NCBI RefSeq assembly: GCF_018986915.1 | Contig: NZ_CP076723.1 | Span: 4,120,228-4,184,227 of the forward strand | Reading direction: 5' to 3' | DNA: 64,000 bases | Origin: Geomonas oryzisoli | GTDB lineage: Bacteria; Desulfobacterota; Desulfuromonadia; Geobacterales; Geobacteraceae | Shown here: positions 8,224 through 16,837 of the stretch, in pieces | Layout of the letters: each line of letters begins with the position of its first letter | Numbering within the stretch: the stretch's first letter is position 1 | Program-made: the position numbers and the translations under genes | The notes under the pieces: model-generated | Databases searched by the model: none | What the model was told of the DNA's origin: nothing | What the model saw: only the letters and a program-made list of their open reading frames with translations

Positions 8224-8925
8224 TTACCCCGACACGAGCTCGACGAACCGGCGCGCGAAGAGCGGTCCCTTGGCCTCATCCTCGTGCTTGAAGAAGACGA
8301 AGGCTTCGCTCCACCCCCTCCCGCGCACCAACTCAGCCCACTTGTCGAGCTCCTCCACCTGGTAATCCGGCCGTCTCAGCCGCAGGTACCCCCAGGTCGC
8401 CGTAGCGACGGGAGGAATCTCCGGCTCTCCCTCGATGTCCGCGATGCAGAGGGCGGCATCGTTTCTGTGCAGCAGCGCGAAGACCTCGTCGTCCAGCCAG
8501 GAGCGGTGGCGAAACTGCAGGGCCACGCGGCGCCCCGGCGGGATCAGGGCCAGGAAATCGTGCAGCAGCGGGACATCCTTCTTGAGGCTTGGCGGAAGCT
8601 GGAACAGCACCGCACCCAGTTGCCTTCCCATCACCCCGGCGACATCGAAGAAGTACGACACCGAATCCGAGACGTCCCGCAGCCGGTTCACGTGGGTGAT
8701 GCGTTGCGGCGCCTTGAGCACGAACCTGAAGGTCTCCGGTACCTCGTCGCGCCACCCCGCCAGCATCGAATCCTTGGGCATGCGGTGAAAGGTGTTGTTG
8801 ATTTCCACGCTGTTGAACTGCCCGCCGTAATAGCGCAACATCTCCCGGGCCGGCAGGTCGCCCGGGTAGAAGATCCCTTTCCACTCCGCGTAGGAATAAC
8901 CGCTGGTACCTATATACAGGAGCAT
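8224..8925 (-). CDS. DUF72 family protein
   Basis: A 233-residue protein starting MLLYIGTSGYSYAEWKGIFYP, the DUF72 hallmark, with VEINNTFHRMP and FRFVLKAPQRITH in the usual order. The fold is a TIM barrel of the YecE type; the biochemical role is not established. The frame extends upstream to a TTG at 8940, but GGAGGGG in that extension is the ribosome-binding site for ATG 8925. It appears to be monocistronic. Confidence 0.88.
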   Translation of the reverse strand: MLLYIGTSGYSYAEWKGIFYPGDLPAREMLRYYGGQFNSVEINNTFHRMPKDSMLAGWRDEVPETFRFVLKAPQRITHVNRLRDVSDSVSYFFDVAGVMGRQLGAVLFQLPPSLKKDVPLLHDFLALIPPGRRVALQFRHRSWLDDEVFALLHRNDAALCIADIEGEPEIPPVATATWGYLRLRRPDYQVEELDKWAELVRGRGWSEAFVFFKHEDEAKGPLFARRFVELVSG

Positions 8926-9039
8926 GGCTCGCCCCTCCAACCGTGCCTCACTTCGGCCACAGCTTCATGTTATACAACAGGGGGGCGGCTGCACAAGGCA
9001 TTCTAATGGAAATCCCGCCGCCCCTGCGCTCATAGGACG

Positions 9040-9071
9040 AAAAAAGGCGGGCTCCTCATAAGGAACCCGCC
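9040..9071 (-). terminator. Rho-independent terminator of rnd
   Basis: The hairpin GGCGGG...CCCGCC with an inner TCC/GGA pair is followed on the minus strand by six T residues, 25 bp after the rnd stop codon. Confidence 0.8.
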
Positions 9072-9095
9072 CGTCGGTCAGTCATGTCTGTATTT

Positions 9096-10229
9096 TCAGG
9101 AGATCAGCGAGGCCAGCTCGTCGCCGAAGGCCTCGCGCTGCCAGCGTTTCAGCAGGGCGTTCTGCGAGGAGCCCGGCTCGGCCAGCGCCTCCAGCAGCGT
9201 GTTGTTGGCGACCAGTCCCACGCCAAGGCCAAGCTGCGCCGATTTCGCCTCACGCCAGATCTTCAGCCGCTTCACCTTCTCGTCCTGGAGCCGGTCCAGC
9301 ACCGGGCGGCGGTTCGCCTGCACCTGCGGCAGCTTGTCCTGCGGCGCGGCGAGGCCGTTGGCGATGGCCTGCAACAGGCCGCGTCCGAGCCTCTCGATCA
9401 GCTTGGACGACATGGTGTGAATGCCCACCAGCTCGAAGTTGCTTCTGGGCTGCTTCTCGGCGAGCTCCCGCAACAGGTCGTTACTGAGGATCCGGAAGGG
9501 GGGGACGTCGGCGATGCGGGCCTTCTCGTCCCGGAACTTCAAGAGCTCCTCGAGGACGGCCAGTTCGCGCGCCTTCATCTTGTTGGCCCCCTTGAAGCGA
9601 AGGCACATGAGCTCCCCTTCGCGCGACGGCGATCTCACCCCGGCCACCAGCTCGGACTCTTCCTCGACCCAGGCCAGGCGCCCCTTGGCCACCAGCTCCG
9701 CCTCGAGCTGACGGTACAACTCGATCAGCAGGGACGTGTCCTTCATGGCGTACTCCAGCATCTCCTGAGAGAAGGGACGCTTGCTCCAGTCCGCCTTCTG
9801 GTAGCGCTTGTCCAGCTCGACACCGAAACGCTTCTTCAAAAGGGCCGCCAGGCCGAACTCGCTTTCGCCCAGGAACTGGCTGGCGATCATGGTGTCGAAG
9901 AGGTTCACCACCTCGATGCCGAAATCGCGGTGCAGCGAGCGCATGTCGTAGTCCGCGCCATGGAAGATCTTCTTGATGGCGGGGTTGGCGAAAATGGGAG
10001 CCAGTGCGCGCACGTCGATCGGTGCCAGCGGATCGATCAGGCGGGTCTCCGACGGGGAGGAAACCTGGATCAGGCAAACCTTCTCCGTATAGTGATGCAG
10101 CGAGTCCGCCTCCAGGTCGAAGGCAAGAACCGACTCCTTAGAGAGCCGCTCTACGAGTTCATCCAGGGTCTTTTGATCGGTGACGAGATGTGCCGCTGCG
10201 GGATTTGTTGCTTTATTTTTGTTCTGCAA
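9096..10229 (-). CDS. rnd: Ribonuclease D
   Basis: A 377-residue DEDDy 3'-5' exoribonuclease. The exonuclease domain shows FDLEAD (D38, E40), IFHGADYDMRSL and YAMKDTSLL. Two HRDC-type helical regions follow at about 215-370, including SKLIERLGRGLLQAI. It trims tRNA precursors and other structured RNA 3' ends in the cytoplasm. Length and order of domains match the family. Confidence 0.93.
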   Translation of the reverse strand: MQNKNKATNPAAAHLVTDQKTLDELVERLSKESVLAFDLEADSLHHYTEKVCLIQVSSPSETRLIDPLAPIDVRALAPIFANPAIKKIFHGADYDMRSLHRDFGIEVVNLFDTMIASQFLGESEFGLAALLKKRFGVELDKRYQKADWSKRPFSQEMLEYAMKDTSLLIELYRQLEAELVAKGRLAWVEEESELVAGVRSPSREGELMCLRFKGANKMKARELAVLEELLKFRDEKARIADVPPFRILSNDLLRELAEKQPRSNFELVGIHTMSSKLIERLGRGLLQAIANGLAAPQDKLPQVQANRRPVLDRLQDEKVKRLKIWREAKSAQLGLGVGLVANNTLLEALAEPGSSQNALLKRWQREAFGDELASLIS

Positions 10230-10390
10230 ATGGTTCCGTCCGTTTCTGCATCTATATATGCTTGCAAGATATGTGGCCTTGGCGACCTGCGGTGGTCGCG
10301 ACGAAATGCGCCAGCCGGGAAGATTACAACCTTTTCACTTTGTGCACAAGTCCAGATCCGCTTTCCCCGAAAAAAATCGTGCTCCAGCGG

Positions 10391-11443
10391 TTAGCACCCC
10401 GGGCCGATCTCGATCAGCGCCTGGATGGTGCGCTCCATCTCCTCTTTGGTGCCGATGGTGATGCGCAGACCGTGACGCAGCTTGGGGTCGGTGAAGTGCC
10501 GCACCAGGATCTTGCGATCGTAAAGCCCCTGGTAGACGCGGGTGCCGTCCCGGTCGGGGGGGGTGGCGAAGACATAGTTGCCGCTGGAGGGGATGACATG
10601 GTAGCCGATCTTCTCGAGCTCGGCGGTGAACCAGGCACGGGTCTCCTTGATCTTCGCCACGCAGTCCAGGAAATAGGCCTGGTCGTGCAGCGCCGCGGTG
10701 GCGGCCGCCTGCGCCAGCCGATCGAGGTTGTAGTGGTCGCGGATCTTGTTCAGGGCGGCGATCACCTCGGGGCGCGCGATGGCGAGACCGAGCCTCATCC
10801 CTGCCAGGGAGTAGCTCTTGGAGAAAGTGCGGGTGACCACCACGTTGTCGAAGGAGCGGACCAGTTCCAGCGAGTTTTCTTCCGCGAAGTCGACGTAGGC
10901 CTCGTCCACCACCAGCATCCCGGAAATGCGCCCGGCCAGATCGGCGATGTAGTTCTGGCTGTAGGTGAAGCCAAGCGGAGCATTCGGGTTGGTAAGGAAG
11001 AGGAGCTTGCCGTCGTAGCGCTCCGGCATCCCTTCCGGCTGAAACTCCTCGGTCAGGCCGAAGGTGCGGACCTTGGCCCCCTGAACCTCGGCCAGCGTGC
11101 CGTAGTATGAGTACGAGGGATGGATGTACGCGATCTCCTCCCCCTCGCCCGCGAAGGCGCGGATCAGGTTGTTGAGCACCTCGTCCGAGCCGTTGGCCAT
11201 GATGATCCAGGAGGGATCGAAGCCGTACAACCTCCCAGCTTCTTCGCGCGCCAGGCGACTCGCGGCGTCCGGGTAGCGGCGCAGTCCCTCGCCGACTTCC
11301 TTGGCGATCGCCTCGGTCACATGCGGGGAAGGTGGATAGGGGTTCTCGTTGGTGTTCAGCTTGATGTAGGAGGCGATGTCTTCGGGCTGGAAGCCGGGGA
11401 CATAGCCGGCCATCTCTGCGATGTTGTGCCGCAGGGCGATCAT
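10391..11443 (-). CDS. hisC: Histidinol-phosphate aminotransferase
   Basis: A 350-residue class I/II PLP-dependent aminotransferase. It has the N-terminal [13 protein letters not shown], the [15 protein letters not shown] segment, LTNPNAPLG, and catalytic lysine K209 in [16 protein letters not shown]. It converts imidazole acetol phosphate to histidinol phosphate in histidine synthesis. It stands apart from other his genes, 104 bp downstream of mqnC on the same strand, and may be read from the menaquinone operon. Some family members also act on aromatic substrates. Confidence 0.93.
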   Translation of the reverse strand: MIALRHNIAEMAGYVPGFQPEDIASYIKLNTNENPYPPSPHVTEAIAKEVGEGLRRYPDAASRLAREEAGRLYGFDPSWIIMANGSDEVLNNLIRAFAGEGEEIAYIHPSYSYYGTLAEVQGAKVRTFGLTEEFQPEGMPERYDGKLLFLTNPNAPLGFTYSQNYIADLAGRISGMLVVDEAYVDFAEENSLELVRSFDNVVVTRTFSKSYSLAGMRLGLAIARPEVIAALNKIRDHYNLDRLAQAAATAALHDQAYFLDCVAKIKETRAWFTAELEKIGYHVIPSSGNYVFATPPDRDGTRVYQGLYDRKILVRHFTDPKLRHGLRITIGTKEEMERTIQALIEIGPGC

Positions 11444-11547
11444 GACAACTCCTTTGCTGGCGGTTTCGATCTGTGACTATAACCGGAATTCACTAAGAAA
11501 GTCAAAGGGCGAGCCTCATGAGGCCCCACCCGAAGCACTGGCCGGGG

Positions 11548-12612
11548 CTAATACCGTTCCAGTTCCCGGTAAAGGGTGGTGCGGCGGACCGGAGTGAAGC
11601 CGGCGCCCTTGATGAGCTCGATCATCTGCTGCTGGGACATCCGGAAGCGGCAGCCGGCCGCGGCCACCACGTTTTCCTCCAGCATGGTCCCCCCGACGTC
11701 GTTCGCGCCGAAGAAGAGCGCCACCTGGGCCATCTTCGCCCCTTGGGTCACCCAACTCGCCTGGATATTCGGAATATTCCTGAGCACGATGCGGGAAAGC
11801 GCCAGCACCTTGAGGTATTCCACCCCGCTCGCGGTCTCTCCCCCCAGCTCGGTGTTGCCGGGCTGGTAGGTCCAGGGGATGAAAGCGGTGAAGCTTCCCC
11901 CCTGCGCCTGCAGCTCGCGCACGCGGAACAGGTGCTCGACAACGTCTTCGATGCGCTCCTTGCTGCCGAACATCATGGTCGCGGTGGTCGGCATGCCAAG
12001 CTTTGCCGCCTCGCGCATGACGGTGGCCCACCCCTGCCAGCCGATCTTCTTGGGCGATATTTCGGCACGGACGCTGTCCACCAGGATCTCGGCCCCACCG
12101 CCGGGCACGGAGTCAAGCCCCGCCTCCTTCAGGCGCTTCAAGGTCTCGGGAATGGAGAGCCCCGAGAGCTTCGCGGTATGGGTGATCTCGGCCGGCGAAA
12201 GGGAGTGGTTTTGAACACCCGGGAAGCGGCGCTTGATCTCCCGGAACAGGGCCTCGAAGTACGCGATGTCCAGCGACGGGTGCAGCCCCCCCTGCATCAG
12301 GAGCTGCGTCCCCCCCTGGTCCACCAGCTCCTGGATCTTGGCCATGATCGTTTCATTGGCCAGGAGATAGGCGTCGGCGGCATCGGGGGTCCGGTAGAAC
12401 GCGCAGAACTTGCACTGGGACTCGCAGACGTTGGTGTAGTTTACGTTGCGGTCGACCACGAAGCTGACGCAACCGTCGGGGTGCATGCTGCGACGGATGG
12501 AGTCGGCGATGCGACCTACGACGAGGAGATCGCCCTCGGTCAGGCACCACAGTGCCTCGTCGAAGGTGATGTCGGCGCCGGCGGCGACTTTTTCGGTGAT
12601 GGTGTTGAGCAT
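11548..12612 (-). CDS. mqnC: Cyclic dehypoxanthinyl futalosine synthase
   Basis: A 354-residue radical-SAM enzyme with the cluster motif C63-x3-C67-x2-C70 (CESQCKFC). It carries GGTQLLMQGGLHP and PGGGAEILVDSVR, which separate MqnC from MqnE. It forms the cyclic futalosine intermediate in the futalosine menaquinone route. It shares a cluster with mqnE, prenyltransferase, ubiX and ubiD genes on the same strand, but an IS element now separates it from mqnE. The length is standard. Confidence 0.94.
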   Translation of the reverse strand: MLNTITEKVAAGADITFDEALWCLTEGDLLVVGRIADSIRRSMHPDGCVSFVVDRNVNYTNVCESQCKFCAFYRTPDAADAYLLANETIMAKIQELVDQGGTQLLMQGGLHPSLDIAYFEALFREIKRRFPGVQNHSLSPAEITHTAKLSGLSIPETLKRLKEAGLDSVPGGGAEILVDSVRAEISPKKIGWQGWATVMREAAKLGMPTTATMMFGSKERIEDVVEHLFRVRELQAQGGSFTAFIPWTYQPGNTELGGETASGVEYLKVLALSRIVLRNIPNIQASWVTQGAKMAQVALFFGANDVGGTMLEENVVAAAGCRFRMSQQQMIELIKGAGFTPVRRTTLYRELERY

Positions 12613-12655
12613 GGCGGTGGACCTGCGGCTTTCTTTGGCTAAAGGGCAACGGGGT

Positions 12656-12691
12656 GGTGGACCCGGTGGACTTGGTGGACCCGGTGGACGG
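12656..12691. repeat. Four tandem 9-bp units (GGTGGACNN)
   Basis: Four consecutive copies of GGTGGAC plus two variable bases lie just upstream of mqnC. The similar GTCGGAC-rich stretch at about 15208-15262, between mqnE and ubiX, suggests a recurrent simple sequence in this cluster. Confidence 0.7.
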
Positions 12692-12756
12692 GCAAAATTT
12701 ATACCGGATTAGCGGACTATCTTCCGCCACCTGCCAACTCCCCCCTTTGCGAAGGG

Positions 12757-14022
12757 TGTATAGACCGGAGTCAAGGGTGACAGTCGTTCGGAGACATGGG
12801 TGACACTTTTTTCTCACCAATCCGGATCTCCCGGAGCTTGTGGTGGCAGTAGTAAATCAAAAATGTTCCGTCCTGATCCGTGGGGCGAAAAGCAACCGGT
12901 TCCCCTCGTAACGCCCTGGAGACCCTGAACACTTGGCCTTTGAAGAAGACGATCCCTTTGTCCTGCACTTTTCGGACGTGATCACCGGGCGCATACTCGA
13001 TTCGCGGTGGCACCTCTGGGTACATCCGTGCACTTGGCTGATAGCGGGTAACTGGCGGCTTTTGCCCTAATGACTCATGTGGCCGCTTTGAGTTGTACAA
13101 GACTCTAAACTCGTCAAAAGCTTGTTGGCATTGAGCTAAATCGTCGAAATTTTTACCAGCTATTGCTTCTACAAGCAGGGTGCGGTGAAACCGCTCGTCT
13201 TTACCCTGGGTCTGAGGGTGGTATGGCCGTGAATGACTCACACCTACTCCGAGCCGGATTAACCAGGCTGTCAGCACAGTGAGTTGGTATTCTCCGTCGT
13301 CTCCCCAGGGACTGCCATTATCCATGGTCATTCGGTCTGGCAATCCGTAGTTTCGAAAGGCGGCAACAAGAGCATTCTTTACGCTAGCAGTTGTCTCGTC
13401 GCCACAAGCTTGGAGCACCAGGTTGTAGCGAGAGTGGTCATCTAGGACCGTCAACGGGTGACAGCGGCCCTGACGGGTTAGAAAATGGCCTTTGAAGTCC
13501 ATCTGCCACAGAGCATTCGGGTGGGGATGCTCAAAACGAATAAAAGCCCTGTGCTTTGCGGACTCTGCCGGGGCTAACTGACCGTTACGGCGTAAGATCT
13601 CAGTAATCGTGGAAGCTGCAGGGAACACTTGTTTCCCGTCTGCTTCCAGACAAGCCTTGATCTTACGGCCACCCCAAGCCGGGTGCTCTTTTCTAAGCGC
13701 AAGGATTGCACTCTCGACGGAGACATCAGTCTGTACAGGACTGTTATGGGGGCGTCGAGAGCAGTCGTAAAGGCCAGCATCTCCATGCTCCTTATACCGA
13801 CGAATCCACTTATAGCCTTTGTCGCGGCTGATGTTGAACTGCCGACAAAGCTGCGAAATATTGCTGCCGTCTTGAATCGCTAACATCACGAACTCTGTCC
13901 TGAGGGTCATGGTCGTCACCTCTTGCCAAGGCATGCCCACCTCCAAAGAGGGAAGTAATTTCTTGGCAATAAGTGTCACCCATGTCTCCGAACATGTGTA
14001 ACCTATGTCTCCGGTCTATACA
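12757..14022 (-). mobile_element. IS481-family insertion sequence, 1266 bp
   Basis: Both ends begin TGTATAGACCGGAG reading inward. Each end carries two related blocks (xxCGGAGACATxGGTxACAC), probable transposase binding sites. The target duplication AAGGG is present at 12752-12756 and 14023-14027. It holds one intact transposase gene. The intact ends, open reading frame and perfect duplication point to a recent, possibly still active insertion between mqnE and mqnC. Confidence 0.92.
12771..13934 (-). CDS. IS481-family transposase
   Basis: A 387-residue DDE transposase. An N-terminal helix-turn-helix (GSNISQLCRQFNISRDKGYK) precedes the catalytic core, with D in WQMDFKGHF, D in TMDNGSPWGDD and E in TQGKDERFHRTL. 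A C-terminal integrase-core extension (RPHESLGQKPPVTRY) follows. The start at 13934 follows GGAGGTGGGC; the frame is open further upstream to 13979. The gene fills the element almost end to end and shows no frameshift. Confidence 0.93.
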   Translation of the reverse strand: MPWQEVTTMTLRTEFVMLAIQDGSNISQLCRQFNISRDKGYKWIRRYKEHGDAGLYDCSRRPHNSPVQTDVSVESAILALRKEHPAWGGRKIKACLEADGKQVFPAASTITEILRRNGQLAPAESAKHRAFIRFEHPHPNALWQMDFKGHFLTRQGRCHPLTVLDDHSRYNLVLQACGDETTASVKNALVAAFRNYGLPDRMTMDNGSPWGDDGEYQLTVLTAWLIRLGVGVSHSRPYHPQTQGKDERFHRTLLVEAIAGKNFDDLAQCQQAFDEFRVLYNSKRPHESLGQKPPVTRYQPSARMYPEVPPRIEYAPGDHVRKVQDKGIVFFKGQVFRVSRALRGEPVAFRPTDQDGTFLIYYCHHKLREIRIGEKKVSPMSPNDCHP

Positions 14023-14120
14023 AAGGGGGGCCGGGGGGGATTTGCCTCTCCTCAACCAAAAGCAAATCCCCCTAAATCCCCCTGCGCAAAGGGGGACTTT
14101 TACAGGCGGAAGCTCGTCAC

Positions 14121-15197
14121 TTAGTAAACCCGGAGCTCGCGATAGAGGGTGTCGCGCTCGACGGGAATACGGCCCGCCTTGCGGATCATGGCGACGATGG
14201 AGTCGCGGCTCATGGCCTGCGGTGTGTCGGCGCCGGCTTCATGACCGATGCGCTCCTCGACCACGGTGCCGTCCAGATCGTTCACGCCGAAGCAGAGCGA
14301 AACCTGGGCGATCTTCTCCCCCAGCATGACCCAGTAGGCCTTGACGTTGGCGAAGTTGTCGAGATAGATGCGGCCGACGGCGAGGGTACGCAGGTCGTCG
14401 ACACCGCTGGTGCCGCTGCCGCCGATCTTCAGCTGGGAATGCTCGGGCTGGAAGGCAAGCGGGATGAAAACCTGGAACCCGCCGGTCTTGTCCTGCAGCT
14501 CCCGCAGCTGGCGCATGTGATCGACCCGGTCCTCGACGCTCTCCAGGTGACCATAGAGCATGGTGGCGTTGGATTTGAGCCCGGCGTTGTGCACCTGCTC
14601 CATGATGGCGAGCCATTCCGCGCCACTGATCTTCTCCGGGCAGAGCTGGTTGCGGATCTCCGGGGCGAAGATCTCGGCGCCCCCTCCCGGCAGGGAGCCC
14701 AGACCTGCTTCCTTGAGCTTTTCCAGGGTCTGCGGGATGGAGAGCTTGGCGAGGTCCGCCAAATAGGCGATCTCCACGGCGGTGAAGGCCTTCACGTGCA
14801 AATCCGGGGAGACCGACTTCACGGTAGCCAGCAGTTCAAGGTAGAACTCGAAAGGGAGATCCGGGTGCAGGCCGCCAACCACGTGGATCTCGGTGGCACC
14901 CTGCTGGAGCGCCTCCTCGGCGCGGCCGCGCACCTCGTCCAACGACATCAGGTAGGCGCCGGCCTCGCCGGGCCTGCGGAAGAAGGCACAGAAACGGCAG
15001 CGGTTTACACAGATGTTGGTGTGGTTGATGTGACGGTTGACGTTGAAGAAGACCTTGCGGCCGTTGCGCCGCTCGTTCACCGCCTGGGCCAGTTCGCCCA
15101 GCTCGAGGAGGTTCGGGTGCCGGAACAGCAGGAGCGCTTCGGCCTCGTCGATGCGCGCGCCGGAGAGGACTTTCTCTGCTATGGCTGCAAATGTCAT
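14121..15197 (-). CDS. mqnE: Aminofutalosine synthase
   Basis: A 358-residue radical-SAM enzyme with C63-x3-C67-x2-C70 (CVNRCRFC) and the MqnE-type GATEIHVVGGLHPDLPFEFY and GSLPGGGAEIF segments. It joins 3-[(1-carboxyvinyl)oxy]benzoate with SAM to give aminofutalosine in menaquinone synthesis. It lies downstream of ubiX on the minus strand, and the IS481 insertion separates it from mqnC. It is paralogous to MqnC, and the two are distinguished by the motifs given. Confidence 0.93.
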   Translation of the reverse strand: MTFAAIAEKVLSGARIDEAEALLLFRHPNLLELGELAQAVNERRNGRKVFFNVNRHINHTNICVNRCRFCAFFRRPGEAGAYLMSLDEVRGRAEEALQQGATEIHVVGGLHPDLPFEFYLELLATVKSVSPDLHVKAFTAVEIAYLADLAKLSIPQTLEKLKEAGLGSLPGGGAEIFAPEIRNQLCPEKISGAEWLAIMEQVHNAGLKSNATMLYGHLESVEDRVDHMRQLRELQDKTGGFQVFIPLAFQPEHSQLKIGGSGTSGVDDLRTLAVGRIYLDNFANVKAYWVMLGEKIAQVSLCFGVNDLDGTVVEERIGHEAGADTPQAMSRDSIVAMIRKAGRIPVERDTLYRELRVY

Positions 15198-15271
15198 TGT
15201 AAGGTTTTTTCCTTTCTTGTCAGACCGGTCGGACGGGTCTGACGTCGGACAGTCGGACCGCTGGGTTCGGT

Positions 15272-15925
15272 TTACTCACCGCCCCAGCGGCGGAACAGGG
15301 TGTGCTCCACCTGCACGCTGTCCAGCACCTTGCCGACCACAAAGTCCACCAGGTCCTCCATGCTCTGCGGCTGGTGGTAAAAGCCGGGCATTGCCGGCAC
15401 AATCCTCACCCCCAGCCGGGACAGCTTCAGCATGTGCTCCAGGTGGATGGCGTTCAACGGGGTCTCGCGCGGCACCAGCACCAGGGGGCGCGCCTCCTTG
15501 AGCATCACGTCGGCGGCACGTTCCAGAAGGTTGCCGGCGTTGCCGCAGCTGATGCGGGACAGGGTCCCCATGGAGCAGGGAACCACCAGCATGGCGTCAG
15601 GTGCCGACGACCCGCTGGCGATGGGCGCAAAAAGATCGTCGCAGGCGTAGTAGCGAAGCTCGCCACCCTTACAGGCTCCCCCCTTTGCGAAGGGGGGCCG
15701 GGGGGGATTTGCCTCTCCCCCCACCCGCTGCCGCAGTTGCTCCTGCACCACCTGCGCCGCGCCGCCCCATTCCAGGCCGCACTCCTCGCGCAGCACGGCA
15801 AAACCGGCCTCGGTGATCAGCGCGCTGACGCGCGCCCCCGAACGGAGCAGTTCCTCGATCAACCTGAGCGCGTAGATGCTTCCGGAGGCCCCGGTTATGG
15901 CGACTACGAAATGACGCTGCTTCAC
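15272..15925 (-). CDS. ubiX: UbiX-type flavin prenyltransferase with a repeat-encoded insert
   Basis: A 217-residue flavin prenyltransferase starting VKQRHFVVAITGASGSIYA, with the nucleotide-binding TGASGS (11-16), IASGSS and VVPCSMGTLSRIS. It makes prenylated FMN for the UbiD partner encoded two genes upstream. The GTG start overlaps the mqnP stop (GTGA). Residues 69-90 (EANPPRPPFAKGG and flanks) are encoded by a mobile palindromic repeat and are foreign to the family, which is usually about 190-200 residues long. The frame is intact, and whether the enzyme still works is not known. The open frame continuing upstream to 16660 is spurious. Confidence 0.88.
   Translation of the reverse strand: MKQRHFVVAITGASGSIYALRLIEELLRSGARVSALITEAGFAVLREECGLEWGGAAQVVQEQLRQRVGGEANPPRPPFAKGGACKGGELRYYACDDLFAPIASGSSAPDAMLVVPCSMGTLSRISCGNAGNLLERAADVMLKEARPLVLVPRETPLNAIHLEHMLKLSRLGVRIVPAMPGFYHQPQSMEDLVDFVVGKVLDSVQVEHTLFRRWGGE
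15676..15718. repeat. Palindromic repeat half-copy inside ubiX
   Basis: These 43 bp match, base for base, the left arm of the element split by the IS at 12738-14095. The insertion is in frame and encodes a Pro/Gly-rich peptide (ANPPRPPFAKGG). Confidence 0.85.
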
Positions 15926-16791
15926 ACCGCCCCCGCGCTCAGGGTATCCAGCAGGGTGGCGAAGAAGAGGGTCACGCTGATGTACCCGTTCATGTTGAAG
16001 AAGGCGGCGTCCAGGGCGTCGAGGTTGCCGCCGCGCAACAGGTGATGCTCGTACAGAAGCATCCCGCAGGTGGCGACCAGGCCGGCCAGGAAGAAGGAGC
16101 CCAGCCCGAGGTAAAGGTACAGCCCCAGCAGGAACAGACAGGAAACGACGTGGAAGATGCGCGAGGTCCAGAGCGAACCGGTGACGCCAAGCTTTGCCGG
16201 AATGGAGTGCAGGCCGCTTTGCCGGTCGAAGTCCATGTCCTGCAGCGCGTAGAGGATGTCGAAACCGGCAACCCAGAATAATACCGCGAAGGCCAGCAGG
16301 AAGGCGGGCAGATCGGCGCTGCCGCGGATGGCGATCCAGGCGCCCAGCGGAGCTCCCGCCAGGCAGATCCCCAGCACCACGTGCGCCAGGGCCGTGAAAC
16401 GCTTGCAGTAGGAGTAAAGGAGGATGAAGCCGAGCGCCACCGGCGACAGGTAGAGGCAGAGCGGGTTCAGCATCTTCGCCGCGAACAGCATGAGCAGCAC
16501 GGAAAGGATAATGAAAAAGATCACCGAACCGCGCCCGAGCAAGCCCGCGGGGATGGCACGCCCGGCGGTGCGCGGGTTGCGGCCGTCGATGTCGGCGTCG
16601 ATCACCCGGTTGAGGCCCATGGCCGCGGTACGCGCCCCCACCATGGCCAGCACGATCCACCCCGCCTGGGCCAGCGAGGGAAGTCCCTTCGCGGCCAGCA
16701 GTGCACCGGTGAAGGCGAAGGGAAGCGCGAAAATGGTGTGGCTGAACTTTATCATCTCCAGGAATACCTTGATCCTGGCGTAAATCGTCAT
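15922..16791 (-). CDS. mqnP: UbiA-family prenyltransferase of menaquinone synthesis (MqnP-like)
   Basis: An approximately 289-residue integral membrane prenyltransferase with eight or nine hydrophobic segments. It carries both Asp-rich motifs: NRVIDADIDGRNPRT (61-75) and DILYALQDMDFDRQSGLHSIP. These bind Mg and the polyprenyl diphosphate. It would prenylate 1,4-dihydroxy-6-naphthoate from the futalosine route. ATG 16791 follows AGGAG by five bases; an ATG at 16815 is also open but lacks such a site. It lies between ubiD and ubiX, overlapping ubiX by 4 bp. Confidence 0.88.
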   Translation of the reverse strand: MTIYARIKVFLEMIKFSHTIFALPFAFTGALLAAKGLPSLAQAGWIVLAMVGARTAAMGLNRVIDADIDGRNPRTAGRAIPAGLLGRGSVIFFIILSVLLMLFAAKMLNPLCLYLSPVALGFILLYSYCKRFTALAHVVLGICLAGAPLGAWIAIRGSADLPAFLLAFAVLFWVAGFDILYALQDMDFDRQSGLHSIPAKLGVTGSLWTSRIFHVVSCLFLLGLYLYLGLGSFFLAGLVATCGMLLYEHHLLRGGNLDALDAAFFNMNGYISVTLFFATLLDTLSAGAV

Positions 16792-16837
16792 CTCGACTCC
16801 TGCCTGACAGCTCATGAGTTCCTTTCCCGCCCTTGGC

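Larger units (their letters stand above)
12738..14095. repeat. 87-bp palindromic repeat element split by an IS
   Basis: With the IS and one target duplication removed, the flanks join into an element of about 87 bp. Its left arm (CCCCCTTTGCG ... GGATTTGC) is the imperfect complement of its right arm (GCAAATCCCCC ... GCAAAGGGGG), so it would form a long hairpin. The first 43 bp are identical to the copy inside ubiX at 15676-15718. It is MITE- or REP-like and carries no coding sequence. Confidence 0.75.

Noticed and set aside
15926-16660. Upstream extension of the ubiX reading frame
   Set aside because: It is the out-of-frame shadow of the prenyltransferase gene. The conserved UbiX start with GTG at 15925 fits the family.
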